8,443 nt of DNA from an uncultured Bacilli bacterium. Lineage in GTDB: Bacteria > Bacillota_I > Bacilli_A > RF39 > UBA660. Shown here one piece after another: positions 1 to 5,669 of the stretch (position 1 is the stretch's first letter; every line of letters begins with the position of its first letter). Location of the stretch: NCBI GenBank assembly GCA_934140355.1, contig CAKPBH010000052.1, positions 1-8,443 of the forward strand, in the 5' to 3' direction. The translations under genes were made by a program, and so were the position numbers. Below the pieces are notes generated by a model. That model saw only the letters and a list, made by a program, of their open reading frames with translations. It did not search any database and was not told the origin of the DNA.

Positions 1-27
1 AAATTGTAGAAAGTGAGGTAAGATTTT

Positions 28-318
28 ATGAATAATAGTCGTGAAATACTATCAATGAATTTAAAATATTATAGACAGAAATATAACTTATCTCAAGAAA
101 AGTTTGCTGAGAAAGTTGGTAGCAATTTAGTTTATATAAATGAATTAGAAAATTGTAAAAGAAAGCCTACGATTGAAATGCTTGATAAAATAGCAGAAGG
201 TATGAACAAAAACATTGATCGTAAGTTAAAAATGACTGCATCAGATTTACTAAAATATGACAAAACTCATAAAACTACATTTAATAGAATTGATGAAAAG
301 AGGTTGAGAAGAAACTAA
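28..318 (+). CDS. XRE-family helix-turn-helix transcriptional regulator (small, 96 aa)
   Basis: A cytoplasmic DNA-binding protein of the Cro/CI (XRE, HTH_3) type. The helix-turn-helix spans about residues 10-60: the LSQEKFAEKVG helix (21-31) is followed by the recognition helix around NLVYINELENCKR (33-45) and the typical PTIEMLDKIAEGM (47-59). The tail from residue 61 is Lys/Arg-rich with no second domain, so no effector-binding or peptidase part is visible. ATG 28 is chosen because GAGG at 15-18 sits 9 bases upstream; an internal Met at residue 10 has no comparable site. The gene stands alone, converges with the surface-protein gene at 358-1920, and ends inside its own terminator hairpin. 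Its target is unknown. Its promoter would lie before base 1, so autoregulation cannot be judged. Confidence 0.88.
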   Translation: MNNSREILSMNLKYYRQKYNLSQEKFAEKVGSNLVYINELENCKRKPTIEMLDKIAEGMNKNIDRKLKMTASDLLKYDKTHKTTFNRIDEKRLRRN

Positions 319-337
319 TTTTTCTCAACCTTTTTTA
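300..337. terminator. Rho-independent terminator, probably bidirectional
   Basis: A perfect 10-bp stem (AGGTTGAGAA at 301-310 with TTCTCAACCT at 322-331) extends inwards with G·U and A-U pairs and is followed by a T run at 331-336. The 5' arm includes the last codons of the XRE gene, and the stop codon lies in the loop. Read on the minus strand the stem is followed by a shorter run (CTCTTTTC), so it may also end transcription of the convergent gene at 358-1920. Confidence 0.88.
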
Positions 338-357
338 TTGATTTAAACTATAAATTA

Positions 358-1920
358 TTAATATGAAATATCTTTTTTAGATACTTCTATTACAGGACGA
401 ACTCCATAGTCGCCAGGACGCGAAACAGGGCTGTTGTAGACATAGCGACGATAGCCGTACACAATCCAAACATTTGTAGAATGATCGGAACGAGGGGTTT
501 CAAGCCACCATGCATATGTTGAGTTACTTTTACTTGAAAATATTGTGCTTTCTAATAAATATGTAAAGTTATCTAGTTCTCCTACTTTCCATGTTGGTAT
601 ACTAGTTATTCCTGTTCCTTTTCTTAATTCTTGTATTGTAAGTAATCTTGCTGCATATCCAGAATAACTAAAATTACTTGTCGTTGTTCCTCCAGTCGTT
701 GTATTCCCACCAGCATTTGTTATTATTGATCTTTCGTCATTTTTCAACCTTACATTTGTCCATTGACTAGTTGTAGGAAGTTGCTCTACAGCAGTCCTTG
801 GTCCATGCCAGTTTTCTCCTGAACTATCATATGCATAATTCTTTGTATTACTTGAATTTCCTGCACTTACATTACTATAATATATTAATACTGCTGTATC
901 ATCTTCAAATGATTTTGTATTTGTATTATAATAATCACTTACATAGTAAAATCTTTCTGTACTAGGATCATATGTTCCATCTCCATTAACATCACAATCC
1001 AGTGCATCTCCCGATGCAAGTGTTCCACTTGTACCTAGGTTACCATATGTTATTGTACTAGTGCCTTTTGAACCTTCACTTGTATAACCAGCTCCACTGC
1101 AATTGTTCGTTGCGTCCGTTTGGGTACATTCTTCGGTATGAAGAACAGTTGCTCTTTTACATATGTATTTATTTAAAGAAATACGAATATCACCACTAAT
1201 ATTTTGGATTGTTAAAATTTCATTAACATATTGATATTCACTATTTATTAAAAGTCTTTTATTATTCATAAAAACAAATAAATCTCCATCAATATTATTA
1301 ATAACATTTAAATTTAATGTATCACCTTCTATAACTTCTTTTGGCAAACTATTTCCGTTTGGAATATCTACATAATCAATATTATATATTCTTCCAAATT
1401 TAAAGTTTAAAACAAAGTTTTCATTTTCATTATTAATAATAGCGTTTTCTTTATATGATACTTTTATTTTTAATGCTTTTTTAACGCCTAAAGAACACTG
1501 ATTATTTTCACAAATTTTGTCTTTTAAATTATAATCTAAAAATTCAAATTTTAAATTCTCGTTATCGATTGAAGCATCACTTATTCCCATAATAACATTT
1601 CCCAAATTATAAACTTCAACATCATAAATAACATAAGAATTACTATTAGTTAAACCAATACTGCCAGAAATATTTGAAACATTATAATCTTCATGATAAC
1701 TAGTTGCTTCATTTACGCTATCAACACTTACTTTCATTACCCTTACATCTTTATCTATTCGTACTGTAGCACTTATATCTTCGATTGCTAAATCATTTTG
1801 AAAAGCTGAAAAACCTACACTTAAAAATAAGATAGTAAAGACTACTACTATAGTACTAAAATAAAATAGATTATTACTATTATTTTTTTGAATTTTTCTT
1901 TTTTTCTTAAACATCATCAT
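358..1920 (-). CDS. Membrane-anchored surface protein with DGR-type variable C-terminus (putative retroelement target protein)
   Basis: A 520-residue protein with a basic N-terminus (KKKRK), one hydrophobic segment at about residues 19-38 (signal anchor or signal peptide), and an exported body. Residues 40-250 form an AT-rich-coded, Asn-rich region without a motif I recognise. From about residue 251 composition and style change: Cys residues (254, 265, 274, 309), a calcium-loop-like DVNGDGTYD (310-318), Ser/Thr/Gly-rich stretches, then GYAARLLTIQEL (421-432), WWLETP (471-476) and GVRPVIEV (506-513). These last motifs resemble C-type-lectin/FGE-like folds (DUF6273-like) used by retroelement-diversified proteins; that family assignment is from memory of motifs, not a search. 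Residues 477-505 are the candidate variable region. ATG 1920 is supported by AAGGTG 8 bases upstream, although three Met codons are consecutive. It has its own extended -10 promoter. Probable role: a cell-surface binding protein whose ligand is unknown. The alternative is a paralogous surface family that varies by recombination without a DGR. Confidence 0.72.
   Translation of the reverse strand: MMMFKKKRKIQKNNSNNLFYFSTIVVVFTILFLSVGFSAFQNDLAIEDISATVRIDKDVRVMKVSVDSVNEATSYHEDYNVSNISGSIGLTNSNSYVIYDVEVYNLGNVIMGISDASIDNENLKFEFLDYNLKDKICENNQCSLGVKKALKIKVSYKENAIINNENENFVLNFKFGRIYNIDYVDIPNGNSLPKEVIEGDTLNLNVINNIDGDLFVFMNNKRLLINSEYQYVNEILTIQNISGDIRISLNKYICKRATVLHTEECTQTDATNNCSGAGYTSEGSKGTSTITYGNLGTSGTLASGDALDCDVNGDGTYDPSTERFYYVSDYYNTNTKSFEDDTAVLIYYSNVSAGNSSNTKNYAYDSSGENWHGPRTAVEQLPTTSQWTNVRLKNDERSIITNAGGNTTTGGTTTSNFSYSGYAARLLTIQELRKGTGITSIPTWKVGELDNFTYLLESTIFSSKSNSTYAWWLETPRSDHSTNVWIVYGYRRYVYNSPVSRPGDYGVRPVIEVSKKDISY
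365..387 (-). repeat. Hairpin just downstream of the candidate variable region
   Basis: A 9-bp inverted repeat (GAAATATCT at 365-373, AGATACTTC at 379-387, one G·U-type pair) encloses a 5-base homopolymer loop (TTTTT on plus, AAAAA in the coding strand). It lies within the last codons of the surface protein, about 19 bases after the variable core. Known DGRs carry a hairpin or cruciform just after the VR that promotes retargeting, so the position fits. The AT-rich sequence makes a chance hairpin possible. Confidence 0.4.
406..492 (-). other. Candidate DGR variable region (VR core)
   Basis: This covers codons 477-505 of the surface protein. In the coding strand 25 of 29 codons are NNC or NNT, against 13 of 29 in the preceding 29 codons. 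GC is about 48% (42 of 87), far above the surrounding AT-rich DNA, and only 16 of 87 coding-strand bases are A. Encoded residues are rich in Tyr, Arg, Ser, Asp, His and Gly. Adenine-specific mutagenic retrohoming turns AAC/AAT template codons into NNC/NNT, so this is the expected footprint. Framework codons such as TGG (W485), GTG (V487) and the GVRP motif fit invariant positions. The exact edges cannot be set without the template repeat. Confidence 0.6.
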
Positions 1921-1958
1921 ATTTTTATCACCTTTTAAAGTTAACTATTCTTATAGTA

Positions 1959-1987
1959 ATTATAGCATACTATTTGATATTTTTCTT
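1959..1987 (-). promoter_or_regulatory. Extended -10 promoter for the surface-protein gene
   Basis: On the minus strand a perfect TATAAT (1959-1964) is preceded by TGC (1965-1967), giving a TGn extended -10. A weak AAGAAA lies 17 bases further upstream (1982-1987) as -35. Transcription would start near 1952 and leave a leader of about 30 bases that carries the AAGGTG ribosome site. Confidence 0.6.
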
Positions 1988-2050
1988 AAATAATTATATA
2001 AAAAAATAAGATATCAATCTTAACACTATATTTTATACTATTTACAAAAA

Positions 2051-2130
2051 GTTTCTGCAAATTTAAAAGTATTCCATATTTAATTCAAGATTACAAGACT
2101 TTTGAATTTCTTGCAAAAGTTTGCCAGAAC
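2051..2130. repeat. Nested imperfect inverted repeat between the truncated PBP and the surface-protein gene
   Basis: The outer arms are GTTTCTGCAAA (2051-2061) and TTTGCCAGAAC (2120-2130), which pair at 10 positions with one bulged base on each side. Inside them AATTCAAGA (2082-2090) pairs with TTTTGAATT (2100-2108), with one wobble and a 9-base loop. On the minus strand the outer stem is followed by TTTTTG (2045-2050), so it could serve as a terminator or RNA 3' end for the truncated PBP transcript. No transposase is nearby. Confidence 0.35.
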
Positions 2131-2173
2131 ATTATTCTTTATGTATATTTATGCCAAATATGAATATCATTAT

Positions 2174-3088
2174 TTAGGTATCGTGTTCGGGTGGTACAAT
2201 ATTAAAAGTACTTCCCGGTTCATAACTAGCCCAAATAGCTAAATTTCGATTAATTTCCTCAGTAGAATATTTTTGATAAGAATTAGGATTAAATCCCGGA
2301 CGCGAAGCCATACCCAAAATTTCACCAGTTTTTGGATTCATAGCAATTGACCAAGCTCCATCAGCCTTATACTTTGTCATAGCATTCTCTAATTCTCTTT
2401 CAATAGTATTTTGAATATCATAAGAAACCGTTAATTCAACATCAATACCATTCGTTGGTTCAACATAATTTTCTACTTTTTTTAAACGTTGCCCTTTCGC
2501 ATCACTATAATACTGAATCGAGCCAGCACTCCCTGTCAAATACTTATCATATTGTAACTCTAAACCACTTAATCCTTGATTATCAATTCCAACATATCCC
2601 AATACGTGACAAAGCAGTTTATCATATGGATAAATTCTTTTTGATTCTTTTACTAAATATACACCTTCATAACCCAAACTTTCTATCTTATCAGCTTTTT
2701 CATAACTTAATCTCCTACCTTCCGGATGGACTCTTTCAATCGAAGAATTTTTAAAAATATGCTCTCGAATGGCCTCAACATTACACTCTAAAATAGCCGC
2801 AATTTCTTTAGCGATTTGTTCCTTCTTTTCATGTTCAATTTGATTAGGAATAAAAACAAGTGACACTGTTGTCAAATTATCTGCAATCACTTTTTTATCT
2901 GAAGTCATAATTTTCCCACGATCCGCTTCAATTGGTAAATTCCTACTCCACAAACCATTTGCATAAGAATTCAGCTTCTTATAATCAATAACTTGAATAT
3001 AGAAAACTTTTCCCACGATCAAAACAAATAAAAAAATAATAACAATAAAGACAATTTTAATCCTCTTATGAATATATTTAGAAAACAT
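2174..3088 (-). pseudogene. Truncated class B penicillin-binding protein (PBP2/SpoVD-like), transpeptidase domain lost
   Basis: The family holds septal or spore-cortex peptidoglycan transpeptidases. Seen here: a basic N-terminus, one membrane helix at about residues 10-30, the PBP dimerisation domain with ADRGKI (near 55-60), GYVGIDNQGLSGLE and LQYDKYLTG (near 164-185), then the first part of the transpeptidase domain (MNPKTGEILGMASRPGFNP). The frame ends right at the active site: YEPGSTFN replaces the expected SxxK (STFK), followed by IVPPEHDT and a stop. The whole remaining transpeptidase domain (roughly half of a normal protein of about 600 or more residues) is absent, and no continuation is found in any frame down to 1921. 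The protein cannot be a working transpeptidase. I start it at ATG 3088, because the upstream GTG at 3097 lies inside the AGGTGAGG ribosome site; ATG 3091 is also possible. The SpoVD-like DNQGLSG motif suggests sporulation, but PBP2B is not excluded. Confidence 0.8.
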
Positions 3089-3274
3089 CATCCTCACCTA
3101 TTAAATGGTATTGCAAAGAAATGAAAATATTAATGAAAATATCATGAACATCACAACCACATTACCATAAAGATAATAATATAAAAAATTTTAAACAAAT
3201 ATCATCTATAAAATGAATAGCATGTTTTTATGAAACATTTAATACGATAAATTCAAAAAGAAAATATAAGATCT

Positions 3275-3352
3275 TTATAACCCATTATAAATAAAGAAAA
3301 TTACCAATATTATAACAAATAAAATTGATCCAAAAAATAAAATCATATTCAA
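3275..3352 (-). CDS. Possible tiny single-pass membrane peptide (25 aa)
   Basis: A TTG at 3350-3352 (AGGT about 9 bases upstream), or the in-frame ATG at 3344-3346, opens a 25- or 23-codon frame that is almost wholly hydrophobic (MILFFGSILFVIILVIFF, then IYNGL) and ends in TAA. A promoter-like pair lies about 35 bases upstream. Size and composition resemble small membrane peptides such as type I toxins or regulatory peptides, but AT-rich DNA produces such frames by chance. I do not recognise it. It could equally be noise or decay. Confidence 0.22.
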   Translation of the reverse strand: MNMILFFGSILFVIILVIFFIYNGL

Positions 3353-3384
3353 TTTATTGCTACCTAATACTACTTAAGCACTTT

Positions 3385-3413
3385 TTTATATAAAAAATTC
3401 TTATTCTACCCAA
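3385..3413 (-). promoter_or_regulatory. Possible promoter in the AT-rich gap
   Basis: On the minus strand TTGGGT (3408-3413) and TATAAA (3385-3390) are exactly 17 bases apart. Transcription would start near 3378 and run into the tiny hydrophobic ORF and towards the truncated PBP gene. The -35 matches the consensus at only its first three bases, and the region is AT-rich, so this is weak. Confidence 0.3.
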
Positions 3414-3529
3414 TAAACCGTAATACTATCTTTTTATCTAATTTGCTAAAACCAATTCTTCCTATACCCTCCTTAATTACAATTACAAAAAACTACCCTC
3501 AAAATTTTTGGATATATCTTCAAGTGTAT

Positions 3530-3568
3530 AAAAAAAGATAGATCAGCATAAATTTGCAAAATACTATC
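3530..3568 (-). terminator. Weak terminator after the 129-aa gene
   Basis: On the minus strand GATAG (3564-3568, overlapping the TAG stop) can pair with CTATC (3537-3541) and is followed by seven T (3530-3536). The stem is only 5 bp with a 22-base loop, so the U run is the better part of the evidence. Confidence 0.38.
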
Positions 3569-3953
3569 CCTTTTTCCTACCATAATAAGATTGTAAAATT
3601 TCATTCGAAAAATGATTCCAAATATCACTGGTATAATAATAACTTTTTTCATCTTTTAAAACAGCTAAATATTCAAGACCATCAATAATTTTATCATGAA
3701 CCTCTAACTGATATAATTGTTCATCAGTCAAAACAGAAGGCATATATATAATAAAAATTCCCCCTGCATTAGTATTTCGAACATAAACGATTCCATTTTC
3801 TAAAACAATTTGTTCACTAGCGGGCTCAAATCCCTTCTTCTGACAATAATTCTCTATAATCTCCCTATGCATTTCCCCCATTTTTATCGGATAATTTACA
3901 AAATTCCCATCCTGTTCTAAAAAACTACCACCACATCGATTAAAATCAACCAT
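3564..3953 (-). CDS. Hypothetical protein, 129 aa
   Basis: Family not recognised. It is a soluble-looking protein with no signal peptide or membrane segment, mixed alpha/beta in character: a short N-terminal Cys/Gly stretch (residues 7-10), a strand-like GGIFIIYMPSVL (64-75), a helix-like LTDEQLYQLEVHDKIIDGLEYL, and an aromatic, basic C-terminus (YYGRKKG). Translation is well supported: AAGGAG lies 8 bases before the ATG. It starts 29 bases after the end of the 86-aa membrane protein gene and has no promoter of its own that I can see, so the two probably form an operon read from the promoter at 4269-4296. A linked function, perhaps a cytoplasmic partner of the small membrane protein, is inference only. 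Confidence 0.75.
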   Translation of the reverse strand: MVDFNRCGGSFLEQDGNFVNYPIKMGEMHREIIENYCQKKGFEPASEQIVLENGIVYVRNTNAGGIFIIYMPSVLTDEQLYQLEVHDKIIDGLEYLAVLKDEKSYYYTSDIWNHFSNEILQSYYGRKKG

Positions 3954-3982
3954 TTCTTCAACTCCTTATACAAAAAATAATT

Positions 3983-4243
3983 TTATTGAATAACATCAAT
4001 TGTAAATACTGATAAAGTATTATCATCCGATGCAATTTCTTTATCATTAGTAATAATATTTTGCTGATCATTTTCAACAATAACACCATCAGCAACAAAT
4101 TCCTCTTTTTGCTGTTGAAGTTGCATTTTTTCATAACCACTATCATGACTTCTTAAGGCATCATCACCATATAAATGAATACTCATCAAAAAGACAAAAA
4201 ACAATATAAGTATTAACCCAACATATCTTATTACTTCTCTCAT
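3983..4243 (-). CDS. Small single-pass membrane protein, 86 aa
   Basis: Family not recognised. Residues 7-25 (YVGLILILFFVFLMSIHLY) form one hydrophobic segment after a short basic start (MREVIR). The rest is a hydrophilic, acidic tail (Gln-rich at 41-46, then several Asp/Glu/Asn), expected outside the membrane if the segment acts as a signal anchor. No Cys lipobox and no catalytic motif is visible. ATG 4243 follows a modest ribosome site (AGGGAAAGTGA). A good promoter lies directly upstream, and the 129-aa gene follows 29 bases downstream, so this is the first gene of a two-gene unit. Another frame across the same bases (62 codons, minus strand) is less protein-like. Confidence 0.7.
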   Translation of the reverse strand: MREVIRYVGLILILFFVFLMSIHLYGDDALRSHDSGYEKMQLQQQKEEFVADGVIVENDQQNIITNDKEIASDDNTLSVFTIDVIQ

Positions 4244-4268
4244 TCAATCACTTTCCCTACGAATCTAT

Positions 4269-4296
4269 ATTATACTAACAATCACAAAAAAATCAA
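4269..4296 (-). promoter_or_regulatory. Promoter for the 86-aa/129-aa gene pair
   Basis: On the minus strand TTGATT (4291-4296) and a perfect TATAAT (4269-4274) are 16 bases apart. Transcription would start near 4262, about 20 bases before the 86-aa gene. The -35 box lies inside the terminator hairpin of the upstream gene. Confidence 0.6.
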
Positions 4297-4314
4297 GTAC
4301 AAGACTCAATTTTT
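4286..4314 (-). terminator. Terminator of the transglutaminase-like gene
   Basis: On the minus strand AAAAATTGAGT pairs with ACTTGATTTTT around a CTTGT loop (4299-4303), with two wobble pairs. The stem is A/T-rich and runs directly into the T tract. The TGA stop of the upstream gene (4306-4308) is part of the 5' arm, and the downstream promoter's -35 is in the 3' arm. Confidence 0.55.
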
Positions 4315-5220
4315 AGTTTCAGCAAAAATGTTATTATCATAATAATGAACACCATCATTTAACTCTTTTAATGTTTTCGTTGTAATTAAAAAGTAATTAT
4401 CACGCGTAATATTTTTATCACTCACAGGATCATCCCAAGTCAAATCCAAATGAAGCCACTCCCCATCCAAATAAACTAAATTCCAAATATGCTGATCATT
4501 ACTGATTTTATAGTTAATAATATTCAACTTATCTAAAAATAATTTCATCGCATCAGAATAACCACTACAAATCCCATAACCTTCTAACAAAACACCATAA
4601 GCTGTATTAGAATGATAAGTTTTATCATTCACATTTTTCGTCTTTAGCGTATCATACTCAGTATGATTAATAATATAATCATGAATAGCCTTTACCTTAT
4701 CACGAGTACTCATCTCATTTGTAATAGTCTCCTTTAATATCTCATCCACCTTAGTATTTAACACTTTCTTTTCTTCATCATCATAAGTATGTTTAATTTC
4801 AATTTTAATAATATTATCATCAAAATTAAAAATAATACTATCAAAACTGTTAAAAGGATGAACGTAATTATTTAGAATACTCAACATATTAGTATCACTA
4901 GAAATTGCTTCCATATCACTATAACAATTAGCATAATCTTTAGCACAATAACGCTCCGATTTTGTTACTCCAGAATTAATCAAATAATAAATAGCATCCA
5001 CAATTTCCTTCATTGAATGAACCTCTGCTTTTTCATAATTTTCAACATAATCAAAATGATCCTCAATAAAATAATTATTTTCTACTGTATTTCCATATTT
5101 TCTTTCCACAGTACGAGAAGTGAGCAAAAAATCAATATCACTTTTAAAAAAAGTGCATACTGTTATAAATGTTATGATAAAAGCACCTACAGTCACAATT
5201 ATTTTTTGCCCCAAACTCAT
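4306..5220 (-). CDS. Membrane-anchored transglutaminase-like (cysteine peptidase fold) protein
   Basis: A 304-residue protein with one N-terminal hydrophobic segment (about residues 6-25) and a long extracytoplasmic part. The C-terminal half is a transglutaminase-like domain: STRDKVKAIHDYIINHTEYD (171-190) leads in, followed by the catalytic triad Cys218 in GYGICSGYSDA, His244 in NDQHIWNLV and Asp259 in HLDLTWDDP. All three are intact, so activity is plausible. The family acts as a protease, amidase or crosslinker on exported substrates; which applies here is unknown. Residues 40-160 are an unassigned domain with two Cys (92, 99) that might form a disulphide. ATG 5220 follows AGGTGA at good distance. 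It has its own extended -10 promoter and a terminator, so it is probably a single-gene unit between rpsT and the 86-aa gene. Confidence 0.85.
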   Translation of the reverse strand: MSLGQKIIVTVGAFIITFITVCTFFKSDIDFLLTSRTVERKYGNTVENNYFIEDHFDYVENYEKAEVHSMKEIVDAIYYLINSGVTKSERYCAKDYANCYSDMEAISSDTNMLSILNNYVHPFNSFDSIIFNFDDNIIKIEIKHTYDDEEKKVLNTKVDEILKETITNEMSTRDKVKAIHDYIINHTEYDTLKTKNVNDKTYHSNTAYGVLLEGYGICSGYSDAMKLFLDKLNIINYKISNDQHIWNLVYLDGEWLHLDLTWDDPVSDKNITRDNYFLITTKTLKELNDGVHYYDNNIFAETKN

Positions 5221-5249
5221 AATCTCACCTATTTCTAATTTATAGTATC

Positions 5250-5278
5250 ATTATATCACAGGACAAATAAAAAAAGAA
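5250..5278 (-). promoter_or_regulatory. Extended -10 promoter of the transglutaminase-like gene
   Basis: On the minus strand TGATATAAT (5250-5258) is a perfect extended -10. The -35 position (5273-5278, TTCTTT) is weak and overlaps the rpsT terminator. The start would be near 5243, leaving a leader of about 20 bases with the AGGTGA site. Confidence 0.58.
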
Positions 5279-5300
5279 GTAAATTTTACTACTTTACTTC
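5267..5300 (-). terminator. Terminator of rpsT
   Basis: On the minus strand GAAGTAAA (5293-5300) pairs with TTTACTTC (5276-5283) around a 9-base loop and is followed by a long T run (5267-5275). The 5' arm consists of the last rpsT codons, and the stop lies in the loop. Confidence 0.8.
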
Positions 5301-5558
5301 CATTTTGTTAACTTTTAGTGTTAAACGAGATTTTTCTCTGTCTACTTTATTTTTATGAACTAAACCCTTAGACTTAGCATTATCTAAACTTTTAATTGCA
5401 AGTTTTAAACTTCTTTCTGCAGCTTCTTTATCTCCTGCTAAAACGGCCTTATCTGTATTTTTGATTGCATTCTTAACAGTTGACTTTAACATTGTATGCT
5501 CTAAAGTTCTTTTATTAATTTGTTTAATTTTTTTCTTCGCATTTGCTACATTTGCCAT
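5289..5558 (-). CDS. rpsT: 30S ribosomal protein S20
   Basis: An 89-residue basic protein that binds 16S rRNA in the small subunit. It starts MANVANAKKKI, has the Lys/Arg-rich helical middle (RTLEHTMLKSTVKNAIK) and the family's GLVHKNKVDREKSRL near the end; length is normal for S20. The frame stays open 43 codons further upstream, but ATG 5558 is the real start: it gives the S20 N-terminus and has GGAAGGAG 9 bases before it, while the upstream stretch is non-coding-like AT-rich DNA. It is divergent from gpr, an arrangement known from Bacillus relatives. In other bacteria S20 represses its own translation; no such leader can be shown here. Confidence 0.96.
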   Translation of the reverse strand: MANVANAKKKIKQINKRTLEHTMLKSTVKNAIKNTDKAVLAGDKEAAERSLKLAIKSLDNAKSKGLVHKNKVDREKSRLTLKVNKMEVK

Positions 5559-5590
5559 GTTCTCACACTCCTTCCAAGTAACTACATACA

Positions 5591-5619
5591 ATTTTAACAA
5601 ATATTTTAAAAAAAGGCAA
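5591..5619 (-). promoter_or_regulatory. Promoter of rpsT
   Basis: On the minus strand TTGCCT (5614-5619) and TAAAAT (5591-5596) are 17 bases apart. Transcription would start near 5584, leaving a leader of about 25 bases that includes the GGAAGGAG site. Confidence 0.5.
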
Positions 5620-5669
5620 ATAAAATATGCAAAAAGTGCAAAAAATATAATTAAATGAGGTGAATTTAG

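Larger units (their letters stand above)
3098..3563. other. AT-rich gene-poor gap
   Basis: 466 bases with no ORF of normal size and very high A+T. On the minus strand there is a promoter-like pair (3385-3413) ahead of a possible 25-residue hydrophobic ORF, and a strong unused ribosome-site-like AAGGAGGG near 3468-3475 that is followed only by stop-rich sequence. Its reading frame (…KEGIGRIGFSKLDKKI…) stays open for 28 codons without a start, which looks like gene decay. I see no tRNA, insertion sequence or repeat array. Confidence 0.5.

Noticed and set aside
2051..2130. Terminal inverted repeats of an insertion sequence
   Set aside because: The arms are only about 60 bases apart, enclose no transposase frame and show no flanking target duplication.
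2455..2754. Plus-strand 99-codon open frame inside the PBP remnant
   Set aside because: It is antisense to the conserved dimerisation domain and has no family-like features.
3089..3097. GTG start of the truncated PBP at 3097
   Set aside because: The GTG is part of the AGGTGAGG ribosome site itself; the ATG codons at 3088 or 3091 are better starts.
1921..3563. A DGR template repeat or reverse transcriptase near the variable region
   Set aside because: I looked by eye for near-copies of the variable region and its GVRPVIEV framework on both strands in the non-coding stretches and found none. No protein in the window has reverse transcriptase motifs.
5623..5651. Sigma-F/G promoter for gpr
   Set aside because: The AT-rich stretch has a TATAAT-like box, but no -35/-10 pair fits the forespore consensus well enough to annotate.
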